This document shows, one piece after another, positions 48,359-59,673 of a stretch of DNA of 64,000 bases (its first letter is position 1; every line of letters begins with the position of its first letter). Under the pieces are notes generated by a model. The model was not told the DNA's origin. It saw only the letters and a program-made list of their open reading frames with translations, and ran no database searches. The stretch comes from Apteryx mantelli. Its lineage: Eukaryota > Chordata > Aves > Apterygiformes > Apterygidae. Where the stretch lies: positions 77,975,268-78,039,267 of the forward strand of contig NC_089981.1 of assembly GCF_036417845.1 (NCBI RefSeq), written 5' to 3'. Position numbers and translations under genes: made by a program.

Positions 48359-48381
48359 TTTTTTTTTTTTTTTTTTTTTTT
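48359..48381. repeat. T23 homopolymer
   Basis: An uninterrupted run of 23 T. A second, shorter T14 run lies at 48161-48174. No retroposon body was recognised. Confidence 0.8.
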
Positions 48382-51300
48382 ACTTGTTGCTTCCCAAAAG
48401 GACCAGCACCTACGGAATGCCCCATACTTCTGTGGGAAATGTTTTTTAAACTTAAGGTGATGTGCTGATGTTTGCCTTCCAAAGAAAGTATAGAAGTATG
48501 TGTCTGTATCAAGCACCAGACAGTGGCCTTGCTTTTCTGAGTTACCTTTTGCTGTTTTAACTGATGGGGGAACTTACTGGCTGCAAATTCCCGCTTTTCA
48601 TGATGAGCATTGCAGTGCTCTCAAACAGTGATATGTGACAGAGTGTTCTGCCTTCTGTGGAGCTCACAGAGGTCTTCAATAGCTCTCAAATGCCTTGTGC
48701 AAACAGCAACAACAAAAAAAAATCGCATCTGAGACTCTTCAAAGGGCTTTGGAGAAGGAAGAAAGCTGGGAACCCTCCCGGCAGAGCTCCTCCCTGACTT
48801 CGCGAAGAGGGAACTGGGAATAAAGTGTGTCTTGGCATCGGCAGGAGACTGGGATCGTCTCTCTGAGGGGTCAGAATAGGTGCCAAAAGGGAAGTGCAGA
48901 GCAGCTCTTGAATGGCTCCCAGCCACAGCTGGAACATGCAGCATCCTTGGAGAGCCGCGAGACGCAGCAGCTCCCTCCAAGTACAGAAACTCAAGCGGGA
49001 GCTGGCACCGCTGTGTTGCACAGAAGCAAAACACAGGTGACAAAGTGATCGGTGGCTCTTTGAGAGGCCTCAGCTCTCCCTGAGTTTATTCTAGCATGTT
49101 TCATCTCTAACTTGGAGCAGAAAAGTGCAGCTGGAGGCATCAGCAGGGAGCCGGGCAGTGCTGGGCTCTGCTCAGGTGGCCGGGTTTTCTCGCCCTGCTG
49201 CCTGGCTCCAGGGACCTTCCTCCATCCTTCGTTTGTGCTGTAATTCCATGGGCAGCTCTTAAGGCAGCAGTGTGCACCAGTGCTGCTCTTGAGGGGAGGT
49301 GTCCTGCCTAGCCCTAGCTTCTCATTCCTCTTCCTTGTTTCTTAGGTGTGCGGTAGAAAATTGGGAACTGATTAAAGCTAACTGCTGTTTTGTTGGATTA
49401 GGCTTTTTTTTTAGCCCAGGTAGATTCCCTGCTCCGGTTTGTCACATGACTCTGTGGCTGTTTGTGCTGACATAAGGGGAAAGAGAGCCTCCCTCCCTCC
49501 CTTTGCAGTGGTGCTGCCTGAACTGTAGTGTCCGGGTGAAGCTTTGCGTTAAGGCAGAGAGAGGCCCCCATCTGCGTGGGCCTGCTCCTCCCTTTGCGCC
49601 CACTCTGGTGTTTGTCTGATCTTGTAGTGAGCTATATTTGATTTAGTAACTCAGAAAAATGCTGTTTTGCTTTTTATTTTGCCAGGTTAGTTTGGCTTGG
49701 GACAGATAAATGCTGGAGTCAACACAAGTTGGGGAGGGAGGCAGGGAGCATGTGTCAGGAGAGCAGAGAAACGCTGGCTGAGCGGGACCTCCTCTCCCTT
49801 TGGAAGCAGTGAGGTGCTGGATGGATTCAACCTGTGAAGCATAGCTTCACCCTTCGGCCTTGTGACTCAGTTCTTCAGGGGCTCTGAGTTCATCTTTCTG
49901 GGAAGAGATGTGGGTGGGATGAAGGGGATGGTACTAATGCCAGGCACCGCTTTCCTTCTGAACTGAGCATAGCTGCTTTGTGGCTAACTTGGTATTGGGA
50001 GGGGTCAGAAGGGTGAGGAAGGTGCTTTGACCTGGAAAGGAGCCTGAAAGCATGTGGCACAGCTTATGTGCTAGTGTCCTTAGGTAGCATCTGTTTGGAG
50101 GTTTGTTCACTTCCCTTCCCCGAACAGGAGCCTTGACTTCACAGCACCCTGGCGGAGGCTGGGAGAGAAGTGCACTTGTTGCTTTTGGTCCTGCTTTGTT
50201 GTCTGTCTGTGGAAACTCTGCCAAGTGTGGTGGCTGAGGAGCCTGCAGGGCGCACACGCATGTCTTTGCTCTCAGCTGGCCCTGGAGAGAGCCTGAACAA
50301 GGATCTGTGGTTTCATGTCAACACAAATGCATTAATGATGACAAACTCTGCTGCGCATTCAGCACTGTGCTTATGCTTAAAACCTGACTCCAGCACCAAT
50401 ACAGCTGAAGTTTGCCTAAAAAAAAAAAAAACTACAGTATCTGCTGGAGATCCCTTAAGATGCGAGATGCATGCCTATCTTGTTAGGCTGTATATCAGGT
50501 TTGGGTGCTGCTCAAAAGCGGTGGAGCCTGATCCCTCTGCTATTGAAATAGATAGGTCTTGTTGACTTCAGCTGGAGATGGTGTTCCTTGGTGTAGGAGG
50601 GGGTGCTGACTCTGGGCTGAGCCCTGGTAGACCAGGAGACGTGTTGGAGGATTCCCAAGGGCATTCAGGGCTTGGTGTTCTTAAAGTTCTTTGCAAGGAA
50701 CTTGCAAGTGGCACTTTCTCCTCTCTTTCCCCAGAGGGCCTTGGCAGGGTTGAACCTCTGTGCTCTGGCTTGGAGCAGATGGAGCAGAGGAGTGTGCCTC
50801 TGCGAAGAAGGGATGGGTTTCATCGCATTGGCAGAAATCTCTTTGTTCTCACTTTATTTTTTGTTCTCTTCTTCCTGTGCTAGCTGGGATCGCTCAGGTA
50901 TGGGGTCTAAAGTGAGTTTACCCCTGAGGCGTTAAACTTTATGGTTGGTGGTGGGAGAGCGGTGCTGACACCTTTCTGTATCTGTATGCAAGTGAAAATT
51001 GGACAGACAGATGTTTGGGAGTAAGACTGCTCCTGCTCTTTCTGCTGTGCAAACAGTGCGTTCCTACATGCAGTGTTACATGCTGTTGTTGAGATGTGAC
51101 TCCACAGCTTTTACCAAAAAAGCTCCCCCCAACCCTTTCTTTTCCTCCAGGTTAATGCTGGCTTAATGACTTCCTGCCGTGCCTCATCTTGTCTTTTACC
51201 AGCTGAATTGTTTGTTGGCTGGGCAGTAAATCAGACCTGTAAATGGGCCCAACTCTCAAAATAACCTTTTCTTTACAGAGTTAGTTTTAACCTGGATCAG

Positions 51301-54198
51301 TTTCTTCTTCTGGTTCAGTGTACGGTCCCTCAAACAGCTGTCTATGCAACTGGAGAAATGAGGTAGAGGTGTGTTCTGGGGATGAGGGAGGAGAGAAGGA
51401 TGGGAACTGCTCTGAGGAAAAAGCACTGTGGTGCTGCGCCCAGAGCGGGGGTACACCTCTGCTTGGGGAAGGGCAGTAGGAGCTTGCACCCCTGGTGAAT
51501 TTTGGCACTGGGACAAAGTTTAGGGGATGCTTGTTGTAGCAGGAGATGTTTCTGTTGAGGTTGTACAAGGATCCACAATTCTTCCCAGATACGACTCAGG
51601 ACAAGCAGGAGAGGCAGCAAGCTTGCAGGCCCTGATGTGAGCAGCAGTGAGAAAAGGATTCGGAAGTGTTTGTTCCCACAACACTCGTGATAGGGAACTG
51701 TTGGCTATGGCAGAGACTTTACAGGTACCCAGTGGTACTGTAGATGAAAGTGCAGGATTAACTGAAATGTCAGGTGATCTTATCTGCTAATATATGGCTT
51801 CTCTGAACACAAGTTGCACTGGTTTAACTGCAGCTGCTTAAATGAGCAAACCTCATTGATCTTAAATTGATCTGTTACTCTAAAAAAGAGTAACCCTTGC
51901 CCTCCTTATGTGAGTATTTTTATATAAAATGTATAATGGGTTATGTCGATTTAGCTTTCTTACTAAAATGTAGAGCGAGTTCACCCCACTGTGGTATCCT
52001 TTACCCAAAGCCTGGGGCCTGGGAAGGATAGCATTGCTCCGTGTTGGCATGCCCTGTGGCTTGGCTGTGCTCAGAAAGATATGGACTGTAATGACTGCTC
52101 TGCAAAACTGTGATATAAGCCCCCCCCCCCCTTGGGTATTACTCTAAAATAATCATTTTAATAGGCTTCCAAATTCTGAGCAAGCTCTTAAGCTGTTCCT
52201 TGCTGTGTCACGTAGCAAGAATACATGTGCGATGTGAATTGGGGAGCGGGGCAGCACTGGACTCCCAGGAAGAGAAGGCAGCTGAGCCTGTTTCGCTTGT
52301 CTTTGGCAGGGAACGCGGGGTCCGGGGGCTTGGGAAAGGGGCGCTGGGGAGAGTGTGATGTTGGAAGGTGGAGGAGCTGGGCAGCTGGGGATAAGTCACC
52401 TGTGATGTTTGGGGGAAGGGGGATTCTTGGCCTCTGTGGATGTTTGGAGGGATCCCCCACCACCACATACACCCCCTGTGCTTCTACCTTTGTAGGCCCT
52501 TGTATCCTTTGCAGAGAGGAGAAGCATGACTTTTAACTTAACCATGCAGCGTGTTTCACGCTGCCTCTACCTCCGCTGAGGTGGGAAGGCTGAGGAATGC
52601 ATATGGGCTTGGGTGGGCAGGCAGGGGTGGGAGAGATGCTGCAGCAATGCCGGAGGTACTGTGATACACCCCGTTATGAACACTGTGAATTGGCTGGTTG
52701 CTGCTGCGAAGCTGGAGGAAGGTGGAGGGAAAAAGCTGGGAGGGAGAAGGGGTGTCCTGAGAGTTGCATAAAACTCTGCATCTGCATTAAGTTCTTGTTT
52801 AAGGGAGGCCCAGGAGAGTGCACTGTCCTGGCGCGTAGAGGAGATGTGAGGCTTGAATAGAGGTAGCTGCTGACCTGAAGTGCTCCCTTTGCAGAGGGAA
52901 GGTCGTAGGTGCTCACTGGGGACTGAGCTCTGGAGGATGAGGAGGGTGTTGAGCAACCATGGTTCCTTTGGCGCTGTGGGGCCCCGCGCACCTCTCCATG
53001 CTAGCCGCCAGCTTCCACGCTGAGCTGCTGTTCACAGCCGGGAAGGCTATGAAGCTCCCTTTGTAATGCCCCAGACTCTGACACGGTGTTTTAACTGAGC
53101 CGAAATTCCACGTTACAGGTGAGCCAGACTGACGGCTTCCCGCTCCTGATGGGGACAGCCAGGCTCCTTTGCCCTGGCCGTGGCATTTGCCTGACACCTT
53201 GGGGAGCCAGTTCAGCATGCTAAATTGGCAGAAGACCTTTTCTCTTTCCTGGGTTAGGTGTATTTTGCCAGTTTAGTGAGCTGGACTGGCTCGCTGAGGA
53301 GTATAGACACGCACCAGGAGCTGGGGCACGAGAAGCGACAGGGACGTGCGCAGTGGAGGAGGACCGAGGCGAAGCCTCACTGGCGACTTGCTGTAGAGCG
53401 AAGCCTTGCCAGGGAACGGGGGCAACAGGCTCCTAAATATTGTCTGGTGGATTAGAGGTTACTAGGGGTGAGGAAGCGTATTAGGATTTGTGTTGCAAAT
53501 GTTTAACTGTTCCTGGAGACCTGATTGGTGATTTCTGCCTTTTCTTTAGGTATTTTTATGGAACTTGCATTATGCTGAAAAGCAGTTTCAAGGTGGAGAG
53601 TCAGTCTTTTCTCTCCTTGCACGTTTCAAATATGTTCAAATGCTAAGCTAAATAACAGGCCAAACTGTGGTAGGGAGAGTGGGGAGCCGAAGCTGATGAA
53701 GGGGAGGTTTGAGGTTGCCTTTTTCTTTGCATTTCTGATCTATGACTTGAATTGGGGGAGCAAGTAAAATTTAATCCCAAATGTTTCAAGACTTTTTTTT
53801 ATACAGAGTTTGACTATTGTGATTTTTAAATTCAGACACTTTTTGCATTCTACATATAAACCTGGTCTCCACCCCCATCTTTCTCTACCAGAGGCTGTTG
53901 TCTTTTCTCGCTTCTGTTTTTCTGCCTAGTGTAACAGTAATGAAAATGCACAGTGCACAAAGTATCTGGTATGTGCAGTTGCTAGTCATTTAAAAAAAAC
54001 CAAAAAACCACCCAACTATGTATGTATAAAAAATATATAATCGTGATGTTTTGCCATGAAAACTGAGAAATGAGTGAAAATAAACTTCCTATTTCATTTT
54101 GGTAAGGCTTGAGAAATAGGGTAAATTACAATGTTTAGGCAATTGGGAGTAAAAATCGTTAGTTTAATGTGTAAATAAGACCTGCTGACTGTTTGGTT

Positions 54199-54247
54199 GC
54201 GTGTGTGTGTGTGGGGGGGTTCCTCTCGCTCTTTTTTTTTTTTTTTT
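54199..54247. repeat. (GT)n - G7 - T16 compound repeat
   Basis: A short (GT)n run leads into seven G, then CTCTCGCTC and sixteen T. It lies about 1.3 kb upstream of exon 3. Confidence 0.75.
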
Positions 54248-55592
54248 GTAAATACTATTTAGACTTTAATGTTAGATTATTTTCATCACCTTGCCCTGAC
54301 TGCTCTTAGGCTGAGCAGATTCGGTGTTAAAAACAGTCAAAACATGAGCATTCATAGTATTGTAATTGCTAAGCTTTCTGATCTCTTTGGAGGACCGGAA
54401 GTTGGGTGGTGACAGGCTTCTGCCTCTGCTCCAGTAGAAGCATAAGAGCAGATAATGTTCTGGTTTTATTCTCTGTGACCCGAGACAGGAGTGTCCTGGC
54501 ATCGCTCCCTTTTTGTTGCTAGATCTTTTCTCACTTGTGTTTTTTTAGGTAGCATAAGGTGATGGTTTCTAGTGCAGTGCAGAGAAAATAGCATCACACT
54601 GAAATATTGTGCAAGCCTTTAGCATTGCGTGAAGCTTTGTAGTGGAAGCAGTCATGTAGGCACCCATTCATAACCAGACCTGCAAGTTTCTCTTGGCCAG
54701 GGCAGGTAGTTGAGCTGGCTGTGCATGCTGACTCAACACAGCGAGTTTCTCTCTCTCTCTTCTCCTCCTTCTCTCACGACTGCCTTGTTCTGGAAACTCT
54801 CTTACTGTGTGTGCCTGAAGAGCAGCAGATTCGCAAGAATTTGCTGCTTGAAACTTACCTTAGCTTTGACATTGCTCTTTCAAGTTAAGTGCAGCTGTGC
54901 TTTTTGACTTAAGGCTTTCAGTGCTCTCATGCTGAAGAAGTGTTATGTTGGTTAAAAATGGACCTGTTCTCCCGAGTGTGTGTGCGTGTGCCCACAGAGG
55001 GTGTGAATGCACCAGAATTTCCCTTGGGCAGTTGAGCGAAGGACCCGATTCTGATCCGAGACCCCTGGTGTTGCTTGGGATGACATTCCTGCCTGTATGG
55101 GAGATGGAGGGGCAGGAGGGCTCTGTTGGGACAGGGGAGGAGACTCAAAGTTGAAATCCAGGAGGTTTGTGCTTGTGCTTATCCTGAAATGTTAACCTAA
55201 GTGCATGTTAAACTCACAGCATTAAGGGCTTGGAGCCTTCTGCCTGAGCCTAACTCCTCCCTTTTTCATTTAACAATGGCTGGAAGAAAAATAATCAAGT
55301 ATGCTGGAAGAGAAACACCAATTAACTTTTAATTTAGATCTAACTTATGCTTCTTAGTGTAATGCATGAAAGAGGGTGAGTGTGCTGTATCTGTCATGTT
55401 ATATATAGGGTGATGTATTGGAGAAACGAGGAAAGGCCTCAGGTCTGAATGGGAAGATGGGGTTTTGACTTTACAGATGGGTTTCATAGCTTGATTAAAA
55501 GCTACAGATGTCTAATAAGTCACTTCTGTATCCATTTTGCATCTGAAACAAGACTTTCTCTGTAACTTGGTCTGTATCTGTTTTCTCTTCAG

Positions 55593-55676
55593 CCAAACTT
55601 GGAAGGCGAAGTCAGGAGAGAGAGAATCTCGGCATGCTGGTCTGGTCACCTAATCAGAATCTGTCTGAAGCAAAAT
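55593..55676 (+). CDS. RCOR1: RCOR1 coding exon 3, residues 81-108 (start of ELM2)
   Basis: The exon encodes AKLGRRSQERENLGMLVWSP followed by NQNLSEAK. GMLVWSPN is the entry to the ELM2 domain, which with SANT1 recruits HDAC1/2 in CoREST proteins. RRSQER plus NQNLSEAK matches RCOR1; as I recall them, RCOR2 and RCOR3 differ here. The acceptor has a strong pyrimidine tract (CTGTATCTGTTTTCTCTTCAG); the donor is AAAT|GTAAGT. The split codons at both ends are phase 1, so the 84-nt exon is symmetric and skipping it would keep frame while removing the start of ELM2. The next residues expected in RCOR1 (LDEYIAIAKEKHGY) were not found in the remaining 8.3 kb. Confidence 0.94.
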
Positions 55677-57169
55677 GTAAGTCTCTAAGTTCTGTTTCCC
55701 CTCCACTCCCCCCACACCCCTTCTCTTAAATGTATCATTTGAAGAATTTGAAGGTGCCACTTTTAGCAGAGGTTACCTCTATGACCTTTTCATCGTGCTT
55801 TGAAATTAATTTGAGTTGGAAAAAAAGAAAAGCCAACAAAGCAATCCCCCAGAATACCTGTGTTCCCAGCTGGGCACCTGCTCAGAATGCCAAATCCAGG
55901 GAAATGAGGAAAGCAGGGGAGAAATGCAATGCTTTTGCTTCCTTGGTATGGATTCTTTAAGATACTTATCCTTATCTGCAGACCTCCATGTTCACCTGCT
56001 GTAGAAGAAGACTGAAGTAACTGCTGAGAGCAAAATGAAAAGTATTTGGAGGGAGGGAGGAAAATCTGTGGCAACTTGTGGTACCTTTTTCCCCCCACAA
56101 AGATACAAAATGCACATCTGGAGCTCATGGAGATTTAAATGCTAAAACAATTGCAGTGCTGTGGAATTCCACGTGAGGGCAATTACCGGCTCTGTGCGTG
56201 TCTGGGAACAAGTCTCAGTGCTGTTGCCAGATGGCAGAACTAGTGTTTGAAAGGTTTGTCTAGCTACAGATCCCCTCATGAATAAGCAGGACTCCTTGAT
56301 TAAAGGACTGCTGTTTGAATGCAGTAACTAAACCTAAGTGCTTTCGGGGAGAGGGAGTTGAAAGTTGTTTTTGACTTTGTGCTCTGCCCCCTGATCCTGG
56401 GACTAAGATCAAGAATTTTATATCCCTCTCCTCCACAGTTGTCCGTGGTGGCCCCATCAAGTTGACACGTGGTTTTCCCCTGGACCCTAGGGATAAGATG
56501 CATCACAACACAGGTGTGAGGATGTAGTGGCCTTTGTTAATTAAGGCAGCAGAGATTGTGTATAAACTGTCATGAAAGGGTTGGGCTCTGTGCTGGAGCA
56601 TTTGTTTCACTGAGGAAGGTGCCCCTTAAATTGTAAAAGGGTGATGGTACTGTGATTTACAGAGTATCTCATACCAGTGGTGTCACTTCTGCTCCCTGCT
56701 GGCTATTGTATGCTTAACCAAATAAGACTGAGGAGAGGGATACATTTGACAGTTACTCCTCTTCAGAGGTTTAGAGAAGTAGGTAAGAGCAAGAAACTGT
56801 CACCTCTACCAAAAGAAAGAACTATATGGGTAGTCTGTGACACAGCAGAGGATTCTTGTAGCTGCTTCTCAAGTCGTAGTCTTTTGGATCTTAGTTGTGC
56901 TTTCAAACTTTAAATTTTTGCCTGATAAGCGGGTTTCTTGGAAAGGAAAGAGAGAATGGAGGGGGAAAAGGAGTGACAGTGTACGGAATTCAGTAAAATA
57001 GCCTGTGACTGAATATTTTGTAGCCACTGGCACAAAAGGATACAAGGATATTACAGAACATAAAAAGGATATAATGGCCTGCTAAGATGATGTCACAAAT
57101 CTAAAAGATTACAGTTAATAATGTAATATGACAGATTGATTAAAAAAAACTAGATAGCAATTGACTTGT

Positions 57170-58930
57170 AGAATGCTAGTACGGCAAAAATGTTGGGGAA
57201 AAGTCCATGAATATGAGAGGGCAAAGAAGTGTTGTGTTTTTTTATTGTAAGACTCAAAAAACCCCCCAAACCAAACAAAAAAAACACTAAAACCAAAAAA
57301 AACCCCACAAAAGTGTAGGCCCATCAACTATTTCACCATCCACAAAAGATGCGGAAAATGTTGGATAAATATTTCATACAGTGTTTAGGGGAGAGGAGAA
57401 GGATGATGCTCTTGTGCCATGCAAAATATCTCCCAGGCACTTAATAGGAATAGAGGGATGTGGTTGCCATATTCAGCATCTACTAGTAATAAACATCAAA
57501 GGAGTATTGGAAGGGGTGGTTCAGGAGATCTTGGAATGGTAAGAAAACCCCAAAAGTGTGGGAGAGGGCAGCTGCATGGAATGGTAAGAAAACCCCAAAA
57601 GTGTGGGAGAGGGCAGCTGCATGGGGAGTGAGATAACAGCGTAACCATAGGCCGATGGGTCATCCTTTTGTCAAGTACTGACATAAAGTGATACTGCAAG
57701 AGATTTCAGTTATTCCTGTCTCTACCTGGCATTAGTTAAAAAATGAAATATGAGAAAAATCCTGCTGAAGAAGGCTGCTTTTTTCTTTTTGAGACTACAA
57801 ATGGATTGATTGGTAGAAATAACCTCATAGCTAAGGTGTTCAGTCAGTAGGTAGACATTGATTTCCTGCTGCATGACAGTCTGACTCAATCCCCCTTCCT
57901 CTCAAAAGACATGATTGTCCCCCAAAATTCCAGAGTTCTGCAATGTCTGTAGAGCACCTCTTAAATGTATTATGAGCCGAGTTCCCTAATCTGTTCCATG
58001 ATTTATGAGGAAGGAACATCAGGGGACAGGAAGTATCTTCGGCTGTTTTGGAGTTCACTGATAAGTCTTGGCATTGTAGATGGTGAATCCTAATTAAATG
58101 GGGTCCATGGGGATGTGCAGTAAGACTGATGATGTTCAACACTTCCATCAGTGTTATGGAATGGATATACAACTGCTGTTGAGAGAAATTAAGGATGAGC
58201 CATAGGTTGACAAGGTGGTAAATAAAGTGAATATGGTAGTCTTGTAGAGTGCTTTGGGTCTTAATTTGGACTGATGCCAACAAAATAGGTTCTTAATTGC
58301 ATTAAATGCAGAGTTATAAATCTCAGTTCAGAAAGCTCCGGCCTTATCTTCTGCATCAAGGATGGTGTTTGGAAAGAAGTAGCTTGGAGAGGGATTTTTA
58401 GGGGCACAACGGGCAGGTAACTCCACAAGGCTTCCCAATGTCATGCTTGGACCAAAGGGTGATGGGGGTGTAAAGAGGGTGCGGCAGTCAGTGGAGCAGT
58501 CTGCTACCTCTGAAGCCAGCATTTAGGAAACAGAACGTTAGAATAGCGGCATCAGTGTTGCAAAGGAAAAATTGAAATACTGAGAGAAGGATAGAGAAGA
58601 GAGCTACTGAAATGTTTTGGAAACTGAAGACTAAGCAAACTCCATCTGTTTAGCTTACTGAAAAGAGGCTGAAATGGGACTACTAACAATTACTTTTTCC
58701 AAAGGAAATTTTGACATAATAAAGGAGACCTGTGTAATACAAATAAATGGCTGCAAGAAAAGTCCATGTGAACTGAAATAAAATGCCTGAGTGTGTGGGT
58801 TTTTTTTTTGTTGTTATTGTTTTTTGGTGATTGACTGTTGGAAGTTATCCAGGAAAGTGATGGATTCCCTATTTGTTCATGTCTTTTTAAACTATTGATT
58901 TTTTTTGTGATGTTTTACACTTGGTGAGGG
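57170..58930 (+). mobile_element. Old CR1 LINE relic, about 1.7 kb of ORF2
   Basis: Degenerate CR1 ORF2 blocks occur in the correct order on the + strand. GTAGGCCCATCAACT (about 57317) and ATGTTGGATAAATATTTC (57358) match the segment before the reverse transcriptase. TTTTTGAGACTACAAATGG (about 57787) and GTAGACATTGATTTCCTGC (about 57850) match the palm region. ATGTTCAACACTTCCATCAG (58132) corresponds to the FNIFINDL block. GAGGGATTTTTAGGGGC (about 58390) matches the KDLGV block. CTCCATCTGTTTAGCTTA (about 58641) matches the LHLFSL block. GGAAGTTATCCAGG with GTGATGGATTCCCT (about 58840) matches the C-terminal block. Stops and frameshifts abound. The spacing between blocks fits an almost collinear ancient copy. 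Identification is by recalled family pattern; the ends are approximate. Confidence 0.72.
57533..57622. repeat. Exact 45-bp tandem duplication
   Basis: The 45-bp unit starting GGAATGGTAAGAAAACCCC and ending GGGCAGCTGCAT occurs twice in direct contact (57533-57577 and 57578-57622) without a mismatch. It lies inside the old CR1 relic. Perfect identity in otherwise decayed sequence implies a recent duplication, a polymorphism, or an assembly artefact. Confidence 0.95.
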
Positions 58931-59656
58931 TAATCATTGGCCATGTGAAGTGGCAAGTGGAAGGGCCTTTGGTCTCCAGGAGGCTGGTGTAGACCCTTGG
59001 GCTATAAATGCTGTGGATCCTAGCTAGCACATCCACTTTTAATATTGCTGCTGTGCAGGCTGAAGTGTGGGTGAGTAAATCTTTCCATTCAGCTGCATGT
59101 TGGTACCTGTGTCTAGTTGCTTTCATTTGCACTCCAAAGCCTTTAATTCATCCTGTGTCTGTTCTTGTGGTAAACTCTTTTAAAGTTGCAGGATTTTTTC
59201 TGTTCCTGTGGCTGGGCCTCAATGTGAAGACAGAAGTTAGCGCAGCACATGTTAACATGTGGTGAGCAGAATAGATTCCAGTGGCCACCTCTGTTAAAGG
59301 TGAACCTGTGCTGCTAAAACCTGTGAGCAGGTCTCCGATAGTGCTCAGAGAGCAGTGCAAACTGTGGTGTGTTCAGCAGAGGGCTGGCCAAACCAGCAGC
59401 GACGGTGGGAAGGTCCTCTGTAAGCTGATTCCTGGAAAGACCAGTGTATCAGCCAAGACCTGGTGGATATCTGTATACCTGATGATCCAGGCTCATACAA
59501 TCAGTTAAAACTTGTTTAGGTCCCATGTGCCGTATAAGCTGGAGCAGTGTTTTAATCATGTTGGAGAAACCTATTGTCTGGGTGCCGTGAGATGGCATGG
59601 ATATGTAGAGAGAGCGTGAAAAAAGAAAAGTACCTGTTGCCACATTGATCACTACT

Positions 59657-59673
59657 CCCCCCCCCCCCCCCCC
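59657..59673. repeat. C17 homopolymer
   Basis: An uninterrupted run of 17 C in intron 3, with the exact length uncertain. On the minus strand it is a G-quadruplex-prone G run. Confidence 0.8.

Larger units (their letters stand above)
10647..55592 (+). other. RCOR1: RCOR1 intron 2 (about 45 kb)
   Basis: The intron is bounded by CCCG|GTGAGT and TTTTCTCTTCAG|CC. Joining the flanks restores GCC (Ala81) and an open frame across conserved CoREST sequence. I find no nested gene, tRNA or recognisable small RNA inside. Content is simple repeats, homopolymers, a few MIR-like SINE relics and two CR1 LINE fragments between 43.3 and 45.4 kb. The first kilobase belongs to the CpG island. Its length accounts for most of this window; long first or second introns with enhancers are common in regulatory genes, but no enhancer can be named from sequence alone. 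Confidence 0.88.
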
